The notes: generated from the letters alone by a model not told the origin. DNA of 64,000 nt from Epiperipatus broadwayi (GCA_028023455.1 JAQFVV010012420.1:1612001-1676000), one strand, 5' to 3'; positions 11,700 through 24,900 are shown, counted from the stretch's first letter. Numbers and translations are program-made.

Positions 11700-12205
11700 A
11701 GTGCTAACATAAGAGATGGTGATCATGTGATGTTTAGTGGTTTAACACCAATCCTGCCTAATAGGCTAGTGGTGGCTATGATTGTTAAAGAGCCAAAGAC
11801 ACCAAAATGTGTGGGTGCTGAACTGAGTTCAGACCCATATGACTATATAAGCTATCAAGCTTAGATTGAAAATATTATTGTTTTCAAATTCATTCTCATA
11901 GTTTTGTAGTTAAGTAGAGATAAAAGGTGGTTGCTGGAGGATTGTATTAGATCCTAAGATCTAGGTGCAGTGCTCTCAGATCCAAGGCTCCTCACTGATG
12001 AAGGTCACAAGCCAAAAACTAGTCTGGGGATATTGGATAAGAAGGCACTAGATGGGGATTTTATGTTAAGCCTTCTGGCATGCATTGATTACTCTGGTTG
12101 ACACAGGGTGGCACCACTGTATGGAGAGTTTTGCCTGTTTAATAACAGTTATGTGCTAGCATAAGAGATGGTGATCATGTGATGTTTAGTGGTTTAAAAC
12201 TGTTC
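11700..12205 (+). mobile_element. Family A hammerhead element (retrozyme-like), tandem remnant
   Basis: A GC-richer block, absent from the paralogous site near 2617. It starts and ends with the same roughly 43 bp motif (11700-11743 and 12152-12195, including GATGGTGATCATGTGATG), so it is one full unit plus the start of a second in direct orientation, with a period of about 452 bp. It carries a type I hammerhead fold at 11980-12038 and a palindromic AACTGAGTTCAGACC at about 11831. It has no protein-coding frame. The layout matches non-autonomous retrozymes or PLE pseudo-LTR pieces; TSDs are not clear here. Confidence 0.7.
11980..12038 (+). ncRNA. Type I hammerhead ribozyme, family A copy 1 (G12 lost)
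   Basis: Core CTGATGA is at 11995-12001. Inner stem I pairs CTCCTCA with TGGGGA (6 bp ending at the core), then an internal loop, then outer TCCAA (11981-11985) with TTGGA (12033-12037). Stem II pairs GGT with GCC around loop CACAA. The conserved GAAA is AAAA here (G12 to A), and a mini stem III (AC with GT, 2-nt loop) precedes C24 as the cleavage base. Loss of the G12 general base predicts little or no activity. The same fold recurs with G12 intact at 44.4 and 62.7 kb. Confidence 0.75.
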
Positions 12206-12818
12206 TCTGTAATTTAGACTGATTATATAATAACCAGTGAGGTTCCAGTAATAATATGTTTTCTTTAATTTCTAGTCTTATAAGTCAAAATTTATTCATT
12301 GTGTGGCAGAACAGCTTGTGATTATTTTTTCTTTCACTAATGGGGTTTTTGATTAGATTCTTATTGCTGTGTATCACTATTTTGTTGAATCACATCTTAC
12401 ATTGGCCCAAATCACCATTTGTCTCAACAATTTATCCTGATGAAGCAGTACTTTTAGATAGATTTGTTTATAGTTGTTGGAGAAATATAATAAAAATTAC
12501 TACTTCTCAATACTGCTCTTGTATTTTCAATGATCAGAAAAGTTGATAGTTGCTTCAGGATTTTGTTTATTATTTGCCTTTCTGTTCTTTTACACCTGGC
12601 TTTTCTGTTTACATTATTACCTGAATATGTTTACCCATAAATCAATGTTTTTTCAAACTCCTCAAGGTTTTTTTTCTTTTTAATGGTTAAAGAATGAGAA
12701 GTGTTTCTTGATTGTAATTTTAATACAATTAAGTTGTTTATTGCTATGAAATTATTTAAAATTTTATAGGATTAAGTTACTTTTGTTTTCAAATTTACAA
12801 AAGTTGACTTTACAATAC

Positions 12819-13737
<919 letters not shown>

Positions 13738-16700
13738 CTCTTTGTTGGATTTGTATTAATTTATTTTTAATTGTGTTTTGATGTCTTCTGGTGTTTGTGT
13801 TTATACTAAAATTACATCTTGTGCACCAGAAAGCATAAAGGATAAATGTACTAGCCCTAATACTGGAAAATATACCTTTTTCATATGCCTGTAGCAAACA
13901 TCTGATTGTTGTATTTTCCCGTGTTGTGATATTGCAGATCATTTTGCGAGTGTTTTCAAGTCCTTGACAAGTGAATAGGAAGTGATTTATTGTTTCTGAT
14001 TCTCGATGACAGATGGAACATATGTCATCTATGTTATGGTAGTATCTCTTATATTTTAAAAAATTTAATGTCGGAAGTGCTTCCAGATTTATTTTAATCA
14101 GGAAGTCAAAATATTTTGGTTCTAATGACCAATGTTTATATCTTTTGGTTAATTGCTTATTATTAATTGCCAATAGTGTTTCCACCGTGTTTTGTACTTC
14201 TGGATAGATGAACTTATATGTTTGCCAGTATTTATATTTAGTACCATCTGTTTGTATAGGAGGTATATCTGTATTCATTATTGGTTTCAGAAGTGCTTTC
14301 CAATAACCTTTGAATGGTGGTGGTGTATCTGTTGGTGTCACTTTCATTGTATGTGATATTTTTGGATATATTTTATTACAAGTTACTATGATGTTTATTG
14401 TTTTCTGTATACGGAAAATGTGTAAATTGTGTAAACCAAGTCCATTCAATGACAATGGCCGTTGTAGTTTTTTGATGGAAACAGATATTGTTTTTTTCCC
14501 CCACAGTAACTTTCTGCATAAAGTATAAATATTGTTAATGAAACCCCTTGTGAAAAACACAATCGGAGAGAAATAAATTATTCTGGTTATTACTAGCATA
14601 TTAAACAGTGATATTTTGGCATATAGTGATAGATATGCCTTTTCCATTGAATTTATCAATTTCACAATCTTTTCCCTCAAATTATTTTGAATTTGGGTTC
14701 TCATTGCAATTGCGCTGAGATGGAAAGGGAAACCTAAAAAAGGGCTAGGCTTTCCCTTGAAATAATCTGTAATTGGAGTCGAGGTGTAAATTTTCCAGGC
14801 ACAAGACTTTTCAACATTAACATTAAGGTTATATGTGTTGGAATAATTGGCTATTATTTTTAAAAGTTTGGGTATCTGTTTCTTGCTCTTTAAGAAGACA
14901 GATATGTCATCCATGTAAGCAATGCATGGAACATAGGAGCCCAATTGTTGTATGTATATTCCATTTATTTTTCTTTCAATTTCCTTAATTAGTGGGTTGA
15001 TATATATTGCAAATAGTAGTGAGCTTAGTGGAGATCCTTGCAGGATGGAACAGTTTGGTACTATTGATGTAGCTGTTTTACCATTTAAAGTAATATATAT
15101 TTCTCGGTTGAGTAACAAATTAGTGATTATGTAAATATATGCTTTGGGGATTGTAGAGTTTATTAATAGTTCTACTAGCTTGTTTATTAGTACATTATCA
15201 AATGCTGACTTTATGTCTAATTGTACTACTACTGGTGCATACTTTTTGTTAGTTCTTACTGTGTCTATGACTGTTTTATAGATGAATGCTGCCTGGTTAA
15301 CTGAAGAGCCTTTTTTGGCAAATTGATGTTTGGATATAATTGGAGTGATGTATGGCTCTATTCTGTCTTTGATGACAGATTCAAGTATTTTAATGCCTAG
15401 TGAGCTCATCGATATTGGACGAAGATTTTTAAGTGTGGTTGGACTTTCTTGTTTTTTTAAAAAAGGGACTATTGATATAGGGTTTAAGTTTGGAATTTTA
15501 TATACTTGTTTTGTAAGCAAATTCGCTAAATTCACTAGATATTATGTAGTATGAGTTTCTAAGTGTGAAAAAACTCTTTTTGGGATCCCAGGCATACCTG
15601 GGTGGCAGGAATCTGGGATTTGGTCTATTTTTTGTTTGAATTCTATCTTTCCAAACACTATGTTCTCTTCTGCTGTTCCTAGAAAAAAGGTGCTGGGTCA
15701 AAGGATTCACATGATTGTAATTTTTTTTTAAAGTAACTATATATTGTATCTAGCATGAATTGACCACTGATTGTTTTGTTATTTTGTGATATCGCTGTTG
15801 GAACTCTATATTTAGGTGGCTGACTGAGGCACCATCTAATGTATTGTTTTGTCCATACATGTGTTTGTTTGAGATATAATTTTTTTTTCTTTAATGCTAT
15901 ATATTCTTTTAATTTGTCTTTTGCTAAATTATATGTTCTTTTAAGTGCTATAGTTCTGTCTTTATTATTCTCATTGTCTATTGTATTAATGATTGCTTTA
16001 TGCAGTTTTTCAACTAATGTATATAATCCTGTGGGTGTTGGTGCTCTTCTTGTAACATGCTGAATTGTGTGTGAAATAATGTTTATAAATGTTAGCCATG
16101 CTTGTGCGGGATCAATTTTTAGTTTATTAATTTTATTGAGATGTATGTATATTTCAGAATATAGGAATTCTGTTGTTTGCGATGGTAGAAGGATCCTCAT
16201 GGTTTTTCCTGTGTTAAAATATTTTTGTGTGATGAATTCTAGGTTTAAATCAATCATCAATGCAGCATGGTCTGACATGGGAGTATTAATTATTGAGAGA
16301 TTGATCATGTGATGAAGTGAAGGTGAGTAGAACATTAAATCAATTAATGATGTAAATCTACCATTGTTGAAAGAAATGGCTCCATCTGGCAGAAAACTCT
16401 CCCCACTTACTAAAGGGAAAGCTATCATGTCATTTTCTTATGAAATTATCATATGTCATATTGAAATCCCCGAGGAGTAGAGATGGATGAGGTGAAGTAG
16501 CTAACCTAGTGTTTATAATTTGTATAATTGTGTTGATCATTTTTGTGTTAGGTGGAATGTATACATATATTACATTTATTGCATTTGACAGATGTAAAAA
16601 AGTTATAATTATTATATGTGCATCCATATATATTATTTTGAAACTCGAAAAAGGATTGTTTTTACTTATTATTATTCCTGTGCCAGCTGATGGTGAGAAA

Positions 16701-16894
16701 GTGTCTGTGGAGAAAGTTGTAAAGCCTATGTTATTTGTGTATAGTGCTGGGTTAGTTGTAGAACCACGATATATTTTTGTTTCGAGTATACCTAATACAT
16801 GTGGCTGAATAATTTCATGCAACTTTTTCAATTGGTATATTTTCTCTATGGCGTTTAAACCTCTAATATTTAACGAACAAACTTTAAATTTCAT
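13738..16894 (-). pseudogene. LINE ORF2: APE endonuclease, reverse transcriptase, C-terminal Cys/His
   Basis: Motifs in order: NIRGLN start, an ETK active-site motif, YIPPN, and GDFN near 16460. A 1-nt frameshift follows at about 16436, then SDHAALMIDL closes the endonuclease. A second frameshift lies in a T-run near 15690 and a TAA stop near 15551. The RT then runs from the NLRPIS motif near 15430, through QLDIKSAFDN, LQGSPLS and the catalytic AYMDDIS at about 14905, to CSICHRE..NHFLFTC (CX2CX8HX4C) near 13990. The frame runs into the tail without its own stop. The product would nick DNA and prime cDNA synthesis on the LINE RNA. Only three lesions separate it from a working frame. Confidence 0.9.
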
Positions 16895-17066
16895 GTTAGT
16901 ATTTTTAATATAAAAACTTTTTTTTTAACCTATTTAATTCTATTGCTATTATATAAACTAACAAAAATTAAGGTGAAAGAGAGAATTATATATGTTTAAA
17001 GCAAAAAGCATTTGTTTATCTGGAAATTTAAAAAAGAAACAAAGGATTAACTGGGCCCCCATTTAA

Positions 17067-18542
17067 CTAGCTAGTTAAATTTCCACTTTTATTTATTATT
17101 GTTTTACCATTGTGTGACTCGCTTTTATTTATTGTTTTAACATTGTTCGACTCGCTTTTATTTTTTTTTATACACTGCGAACATGGTATACTGGCCTGAT
17201 TAGAAATTAATTCTTTCTCCCCCGCGGAAACAAAGAGTTCCGAATCTTCTTTTTTTTTTTTACTTTTAACTTTCTTGCTGAGATTTTTTGCGGGAGAGGG
17301 GAAATCGCTATCGCTTTCATCTAAGCTAATATTCTGAGGTTTCCTGCCTCTCTTTGTTTTCTTGGGCCTTCCTGGCTTTCTTCTGATTTCGGAGGCTGAG
17401 TCTGATACTGGGTCATAGGTGGAGGTAAGATAATTTATTACTTCCGGGGAAGTCTTATTCAAGATAATATCTTGATTTATGTTCTCATTATTTTCTTTAG
17501 GGCTGTTATTTGTATTTTCATCCGGTGCTGGATTGTTATCAATTTGCTGATTTATCCGTGGACATTGGTGTGTTGGAGTTAATTTTAAATTACAGTTTTT
17601 GCAATATACTTTCGGACAATTGTGTATTAGATGGCCACGTTGTTTACAGTGAAAACATTGAGGTTTTAAACCATTAATCGACAGAAACAACGTCGCTTCT
17701 TGATCCGTTACGAGTGTTGGTATGTCTATTGGTTTAATATTTTCGTTAAGTTTTATTTTGAATTTATAGCTGTTTCTGGGTATCGGAACTGGTGTATTAC
17801 TATAATACATAGGTTGGAAATCGAGTATTTCACCAAATGGTTTCATCATTTTTATAAAATCTACTTTTTGATATCCTAGATACGCGTTTTTCATTATACC
17901 TGTTACTATACTATTTCTAGTGGGGTCGATTGCTACCAGCGCATAATTATTTAAAGTCTTTTGATTATCTTTAAAATTGTTTCTTTGCATTTCTGTTTGG
18001 AATTCTATTATAACGTATCTGGAGTTCGGGTGATCTGCTATACAGGTAACGTATGGCCATATTTTTTCCCTAGTAAATAGGTCAAAAAGCAATTCTTTGG
18101 GAAATTTAAATAATGAACATTGCTGATCGGTTATAGCTAATATTATTGATCGATTAGTAAAAAACCGTTTAAATGTCAGAAAGAGATCTTTCGGGACTGT
18201 CGAGTTAAAGTTTTCCGATATTTTTTCTAAACTAGACTCGTCCCAGTTAACTTTGTTCATACTATCGCATTCATCGTTATTTGGAGTAAAAAGATCTAAT
18301 TTACTAATATCCTTCTCTGTCGATCGATGAAAACGTTGTATTAAAACTTCATTGTTGCTTGTGGCGGTTGCTGTTTTATTGGTTCTATTTTGATCACTTT
18401 TGATTATTTCTGCATAAGTTGAAATTGTTTTAAAACACGTTTCTTCACTGGGGATCGCCATATTGGAAACGTGCGATTGAATGCCGTTTTTTTGCTGAAA
18501 TTTGACTAATTTCTTTTGTTTTTTAATTCTATAAACATACAC
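17067..18542 (-). CDS. LINE ORF1 nucleic-acid-binding protein
   Basis: An intact 491-codon frame beginning with ATG. A middle domain of about 200 residues (roughly 100-290) is of the kind seen in LINE ORF1 proteins. It is followed by a CCHC zinc knuckle at about residues 294-307 (CFHCKQRGHLIHNC) and a second, variant knuckle just after it (CKNCNLKLTPTHQC). The C-terminal third is polar and basic and contains an AT-hook-like KPGRPKKTKRGRKP near residues 385-400. ORF1 proteins bind the element RNA and form the RNP that ORF2 uses. It lies about 170 bp upstream of ORF2 and is the only long undamaged transposon frame here. Expression is unknown. Confidence 0.85.
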   Translation of the reverse strand: MYVYRIKKQKKLVKFQQKNGIQSHVSNMAIPSEETCFKTISTYAEIIKSDQNRTNKTATATSNNEVLIQRFHRSTEKDISKLDLFTPNNDECDSMNKVNWDESSLEKISENFNSTVPKDLFLTFKRFFTNRSIILAITDQQCSLFKFPKELLFDLFTREKIWPYVTCIADHPNSRYVIIEFQTEMQRNNFKDNQKTLNNYALVAIDPTRNSIVTGIMKNAYLGYQKVDFIKMMKPFGEILDFQPMYYSNTPVPIPRNSYKFKIKLNENIKPIDIPTLVTDQEATLFLSINGLKPQCFHCKQRGHLIHNCPKVYCKNCNLKLTPTHQCPRINQQIDNNPAPDENTNNSPKENNENINQDIILNKTSPEVINYLTSTYDPVSDSASEIRRKPGRPKKTKRGRKPQNISLDESDSDFPSPAKNLSKKVKSKKKKEDSELFVSAGEKELISNQASIPCSQCIKKNKSESNNVKTINKSESHNGKTIINKSGNLTS

Positions 18543-18633
18543 TTAGTGTTTATATATAAAGTTGATATATAACATTTGCGAAAAAGAGTTTTAAAAAATG
18601 CTTACTGAGTTTTCCTCTTAGGACGATGAGCTT

Positions 18634-19133
18634 NNNNNNNNNNNNNNNNNNNNNNNNNNNNNNNNNNNNNNNNNNNNNNNNNNNNNNNNNNNNNNNNNNN
18701 NNNNNNNNNNNNNNNNNNNNNNNNNNNNNNNNNNNNNNNNNNNNNNNNNNNNNNNNNNNNNNNNNNNNNNNNNNNNNNNNNNNNNNNNNNNNNNNNNNNN
18801 NNNNNNNNNNNNNNNNNNNNNNNNNNNNNNNNNNNNNNNNNNNNNNNNNNNNNNNNNNNNNNNNNNNNNNNNNNNNNNNNNNNNNNNNNNNNNNNNNNNN
18901 NNNNNNNNNNNNNNNNNNNNNNNNNNNNNNNNNNNNNNNNNNNNNNNNNNNNNNNNNNNNNNNNNNNNNNNNNNNNNNNNNNNNNNNNNNNNNNNNNNNN
19001 NNNNNNNNNNNNNNNNNNNNNNNNNNNNNNNNNNNNNNNNNNNNNNNNNNNNNNNNNNNNNNNNNNNNNNNNNNNNNNNNNNNNNNNNNNNNNNNNNNNN
19101 NNNNNNNNNNNNNNNNNNNNNNNNNNNNNNNNN
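18634..19133. other. Assembly gap (500 N)
   Basis: Exactly 500 N, probably a fixed-size placeholder. Translations through it have no meaning. It hides the LINE 5' end. Confidence 1.
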
Positions 19134-20354
19134 ATTCAATAGTTAAAAAGTAAATTGATATTATATATATATGTGTGTGAAAATAAATCAGTGTGTGTTG
19201 CTAAATTGAAAATTAAATATAGAAATATGAGCTCACCTAACATTAAACATTTCATCAGCACTACTTTTGTCAAATAAATGCTTAAATTAAGCAAATGAAA
19301 ACAGTTAACCTCTTTTATATCACTTTTAAGATATTTAGTAGTAAAAAAATTCAGATCAATGCAACAACAAACGTGAATTAAAATGGTGAGATGCTAACCC
19401 TTCATAAAGGAACAACTTTCCATATTATGTTTACAAGGTAAGATTAAGTTATAATTACCTTTGAACTTTGAAATTTTCCAAAATCTAATTTACATAAGAA
19501 ATGAAATAAGTGCATATCACTAAACTGAAAATCAAATATAGAAGCCCGAAATTGCCTGATATTAATTATTTCAGTAATGTTTTTTGTAACAAATAAAACT
19601 CGAATTAAAGAGTCAGAATATATATATATATCACCATCAGTGGTCAAAATTTGAGAATAATGCAAACAACAGGCATTAATTATAAATGAACGTTGTCAAT
19701 ATTTATTTATATATATATGTATTAATAGTTTATTCAGCAATCTTTTATTTTTCTTAAACATACTGCAAATAATTTGTGATATGATAGTATCAGTAAAAAA
19801 TATCAAATAATAGAATGAAAAATAAACTGAAGAAAAAAAGTAAATCATTATTATTAATTTCTATAGCATCTAATATATGAAAATAAAATTCAAATGAAAT
19901 AAGATACAGGTTAAAACCTGTTTTAAAAGTATTTACATATACTTCCTGTGTGCTTAATAAATAATTACAACTTTACATTAGTGTTTATTGTAAGGGAGGA
20001 CAGGGGATGACATGGATCTTATATATGCTAAAAATGTTATAGGGAATTACTTTTGGCTTTTTTATTAAGCCCAAGATTTGGGAAAACATTTTTGTTCATA
20101 GAAATGATACAATTTTGACAAAAGAACTCTGAAAAGAATAATATTTAATTTAAATAGGTGGAGGTGTTTATAACTTGCAATTCTGTGATGTTTAATCATT
20201 TCATTTTTTACACAAGAATTTTTATTACCAGCTTTAAATAAGCAGCTTTTAAGTACTTTTATTAAATTTTTAGCTTTGTGAAATTTTTATATTTAGAAAT
20301 AAAATTATCAGTAGAATATTTTCAATATTATTATATATTTAGTGTTAGTCTCTA
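19134..20354. other. AT-rich non-coding DNA after the gap
   Basis: The first roughly 80 bases resemble the retroposon at 3114-3521 (ATTCAATAGTT start). The rest shows no coding, RNA or terminal-repeat feature that I can support. Confidence 0.45.
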
Positions 20355-20875
20355 AGTTTGTGATGATGGCATTTTACTTGTATGTTTTAGACTCTTTCCA
20401 TCATCTTAAGTGTCTTTAGAAAAAGTTTAACTTTATGCAAACTCTTTAAATACATTCAGCTGTTAGTAATAGCTTATAGATTAATATATATATAATACAA
20501 TGTTTTGAGAGGAATTTTCTTTTTTTTTTGTGTTAGTAACTTTATCAGCAACAGTACTAACGTGAGAATCAGATTTGAATCCTTTAGATTAATCAATACT
20601 GAATTTAAGGTGATGCACTTGTATTAGAGTATCAGCTTAAATTCAGTAACCAAGAATTTAAAGGTCACAGGTTCAATTCACACAAACAGAAACACCTGAA
20701 GAAGAAGAAAAATATCACTCAAAATATTGTGTTGTTTCCTAATCTATATGCTATTATTAACAATTGTACGTATTTGAAAAGTTTGATATTTGAATTTTTC
20801 TAAAAACGTTTATCAATTAATTTTAGATAATAGAAACAGTCCAGTATATAAGTAAAAATTGTATTGCCTTACTAA
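20355..20875. mobile_element. Solo palindromic pair of PLE-1 arms
   Basis: Two arms of the PLE-1 type meet head to head near 20630 with no RT or endonuclease between them. Left arm landmarks, from the outside inward, are GTGATGATGGCATTTTACTT, ACAATGTTTTGAGAGG and a B box (GGATTCAAATC on the minus strand). The right arm mirrors them: a B box (GGTTCAATTC, about 20670), CTGAAGA near 20699, CTCAAAATATTGTG, and ACAGTCCAGTATAT at the outer end. The centre falls inside the former A box. It is best read as a PLE deletion product or an independent arm-only retroposition. Confidence 0.65.
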
Positions 20876-21079
20876 AAAGTAGTTTATCTGTTAATAGAGA
20901 CATCCATACTACCTAGATGAGGTCATAGGATCCCTCTTAAGTGTCAGTGCTATAACAGTATTAACAAGAAATCACACTTATTGATGAACCCAGTAACTAT
21001 TCATATATATGTATGAATAATCTTTGGATTCATATGAGTGTGGTTACTTGCTACTACTGTTATATATATAAGCAAAATT

Positions 21080-21790
21080 TAATAAATATTTATTTTTATA
21101 CAGCACAGTATTTATTGTGATTTATTCGGAAGTAAAGTCATCTTCACACATACACCGTTTTTTTTTTTTTAATATAAATTGACACGCACTCAAAGAAGAG
21201 ATATTAAGGAACAAGTAAATTACTTGTCCTTCAAGCTTATCTATATATAAGTTAACATTTGCTTCTCATGCATTATTCAGGGTTTGAGTGCATTGTATGT
21301 CTGGAGTATTAAATGATGTTCAAATTGTATAAACGTAATTCAAATATTACAGGAGAAAACATTTATCTCATTTTAAACACCTGCAATTAACGTATAATAA
21401 TTTCGATTCTAATTACATTGATAAATATTTATTTTGACATAACGCAATGTTTATTGTCATTTATTCGGAAGTAAACTAATCTTCACACATGCGCTGTTTT
21501 TGTTTGTTACACATTCACTCCTAAGCAAAGATTTTAAGTGAATTACTTATCCTTCAAGCTTATCTATATATAAGCCAACCTTTTCTTACCATGAATTATT
21601 CAAAATCTATTATATACTTAATTTATTAAACGATATTCATATTGTACAAACGTAATTCAAATATTACAAATGAGAGAATTTATCTCATTTTTAACCACCT
21701 GCAATTAACGTATAATAACTTAGAATCTAAATACATTAATAAATCTTTATTTTTATACAGCACAGTATTTATTGTTAAATATTTGGAAGT
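21080..21790 (+). repeat. Tandem repeat, units of about 330 bp
   Basis: Two diverged full units (about 21080-21415 and 21416-21735) and the start of a third. Shared blocks: TTTATTCGGAAGTAAA, TCTTCACACAT, CTTCAAGCTTATCTATATA, AACGTAATTCAAATATTACA, TTTATCTCATTTT and CCTGCAATTAACGTATAATA. There is no ORF and no hammerhead core. The blocks are more conserved than the sequence between them. Identity unknown. Confidence 0.75.
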
Positions 21791-23239
21791 AATATAAATA
21801 CAAATCGGTTATCAATTATACAATATTTGTTATGATTTATTTGAATATATACCAAAATTTTTTTTTTTTTATCTTGATATTGACATTTTTGCAATTATCT
21901 CCTGTGAAATGTTTCAACTTAACTAAACTTTGTCTCTTTACATATAATTTTATGTAAGCATTGAGTAGTTGAGGAAAAAAATATATTAATGTGACAATAT
22001 CTTCAAAGTTTTAAATCTGATATAGGCTAATAAATTTTATAAATAAAAAATTGCACTATAGATACCCTCATTATTCATTACTTGGTATCAGTCTTTCAAT
22101 TGATCTTATTTTATATTTAAATAAACCAATGTATATATTATGTATTTGTTCTTTTGAATTCGGCTATGACGCCAGTAAGTACACATTCTTTAAAAGTTGG
22201 TTGTCTGTTTAGTTATATCTTAGCTGAGTGCAAAATGAAATATAATCTCATTAAAAACTTTTAATATTTATATCTATTAGTTCAGGAAAATTTTCTAATT
22301 ATTAAATTCTTTACAAAAGCGATTTGTTTACTTCTGAAAAAAGATTTGAAAAGTTGTGTTGCTTTCATATTTTACATATATATTGCATTGATGTCTGAGT
22401 TACTTCCCTTATTTAAAACTAGAAAAGAAGCTACAGTGGCTCCAATTGTAGTTTTGAGAGAATTAGAAAAATAAAATGTTGCTAGATTTTATACCCTCAG
22501 GTTATCACTCTACTTTTTTATTGGTTATATGCTGAGTTAAATCATAGTTGAACTAAAAAAAAAAAATGCAGAATATCTCATTAAAAATTTTCAATCAATA
22601 ACAAGTCTTTGAAAATCTTTTAATTCTTATATGTAATATATAGTAACACTTTTAAGTTACATATATATAACAGATTTTCTTTTCCAAGTGCTGTTAATAT
22701 CATGGTACCATCTTTCTTTGTCAGAAAGATTGCAAGTTTAAAATGATTATTTATATTGGATACATTCTGCAGTAACAAGTAATATTTTTAAAACAATTTT
22801 AAAATAATTTAGGATGTTATACAACATTTTATATTAAGACAACCAATAAATATACAACATAAGATAGAGAGAGATATTTCTTTAAAATTTTCTTACTAGT
22901 AACTCACAAGAAAGCTAGAATATGTAATATTAATAAATGCAGCACTTTCATATTATATGTAAAGTAATGAAAATGACTCTTTTACACATGCTGTTGATAT
23001 TATTCTATTGCTCCCCTTTGATAGAAATCTGCAAATACTTGCTATCATAAATCATATAAAATTTGGTTATTTAATAAGGGATATAATTTGTATATAATAA
23101 TTAATTGTTTATTTCATGTAATAAAATTTACGCTGTAAAATAAATAGATCATATATATATAGCAATCATTGTAAACAATTATGAATTCCAAGAAAAAAAA
23201 TAAAACCTGCTTTAGAAATGAGTTTCGCAATGACTACAC
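21791..23239. other. AT-rich non-coding DNA
   Basis: Homopolymers and ATATAT patches only; no supported feature. Confidence 0.5.
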
Positions 23240-24900
23240 AAACTAATCTGTGAATTACAAATATATTCACATATAGAATATATCGAGTACTTTTTCTGTC
23301 TACTTGATATTTTAGATGTTGATTTTTAATATTTTCAGTAGAACTTTTCTTTTTGAAATACTTCAACATCATGTCTAATTGTAGCTTTACAGTGTATGCT
23401 AATCTCTGTTCATCTTTCCAACAGACACAATCAATTTTGCACATCTTTAAAATATTGTTGAGATAATTTTTATAATATATACAGGATCTCTCTCCCATGA
23501 AAGCCATGTTCAAATTCCATAAAACATTATTTTATGATATTTTGAAATGTATATTTGTTTTTCATGTACAATCTAATGAATATGTGATTTTGCAATAGGG
23601 ATTATATAATATTATTTCAGGAAATTAAAAAATATATTGATTGGTTTTATAATCTTACCATTATATTTTTAAGACTTTTATAAAGCATCCTTAAATGAAA
23701 CTTTTCTAATGCCTTTAAATTGCATTGATAGGGTTTCCAATTTTCACTTCCATTCAATAAATTAGGTAAAACAACTCTATATATAGCTTAGTTGCAATAG
23801 TCATTACCCTTACAGGGAAATAATCTATCTTTTAACTTGTTAAAAGCAGCAGAAGCATATTAAGACTACCTTTTTAATTATAAAATTATCACAATATTTA
23901 AATTGATTTACATTCTCATGTTGACAATTATCTAAATTAAAATTTCTGAGGATTTTCCTTCTATGACTAGATGATAAAGAACTTGAGAGTTTTTTTAACA
24001 TTAATTATTAAATCAAAATTTAATGTTTCATTTAAAATGTTAAGTACATTCTATAAATCATCTTTTGAACTAGTAAAAATAGCATAATCATCTGCCTACT
24101 ATAAATCCAGAATCCAAGAAATAGAAATTCTTGTTCTTGCTTTTAATTGATTCAGATTTAAAATGCTGCTATTAAATCAGTATTGCATCTTGATTCTTAT
24201 TTAATCAAACCACCATAAACAGTTTCAAGGGCAACTGTCCTAAAAATTGAAAACCATGTTGGAGTAAGTACACATCTTTGTTTATCACCAGTTTCATTAC
24301 AAATTCCTCAGATTTTTCATACTTTCTCTTATTTCATTAGGTAGTAGCTGTGTAAAATGAATAAATGTTGGTGGACAATCAAAATAATTTCAAACAATGT
24401 CTTTGTATAATCTTCATCACACTTTTCTTGCACTTACCTGGCAAAAAAAATGCATGTCTATAGTGCTTTATGATTTTCTAAAACTACATTATATCTCTGG
24501 TATCCATCCATTTATGACTGGAAGCATTCTATTGAGAAATATCCTTGAAAGTATCATTGCTATAGTGGATAATGATAATATTCCATGATATTTACTGCAA
24601 TATTGTCTATTTACTGCAATATTGCCTATTTCCTTTATTGTTAAATATTGGAATAATAGAATATCAAACTTAAGATTATACTATAAGTGTGGGTTCATAT
24701 ATTCTTAAAAAAATTCTTATATTTTTGAAGATAACATATTCTACTATATTTTTAAACTTCTCCAGATATTTCTCCAGGAACTTCAGCCTTTCCATTTTTA
24801 AGATTATAAGAGTCATCTTGATTTTACTAAGCTGGATATCTTTATCCAAATCTATATCAATAGATAAAATGGTTATATCCTTAAAAGTTGTCATCTCAAT
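23240..24900 (-). pseudogene. Decayed LINE reverse transcriptase and C-terminus
   Basis: Frame-hopping translation of the minus strand recovers an RT in order. A fingers-like piece lies near 24540 (IPEI.C.FRKS-like) and FFARQVQEKC near 24440. A GVKQGCVL.P-like motif lies near 24270 (read as DKQRCVLTPTWFSIF). The catalytic YADD region is read as ADDYAIF near 24090, and VNQFKYC near 23920. The open frame at 23166-23513 holds a matching C-terminal piece (YYKNYLNNILKMCKIDCVCW), which resembles the 'YKD.LK..L' tail of such LINEs. Stops occur every few tens of codons, so the copy is ancient. Clade not assigned. Confidence 0.65.

Larger units (their letters stand above)
9550..12808 (+). repeat. Diverged segmental repeat, copy 2
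   Basis: Collinear with 1600-3720. It is longer because it contains the tandem array at 10100-11175 and the ribozyme element at 11700-12205, both missing from copy 1. It ends beside the (TTA)n tail of the LINE. Apart from these insertions no coding or RNA feature was found. Confidence 0.6.

Noticed and set aside
18618-19153. Open frames across the N run
   Set aside because: They consist of unknown residues in an assembly gap.
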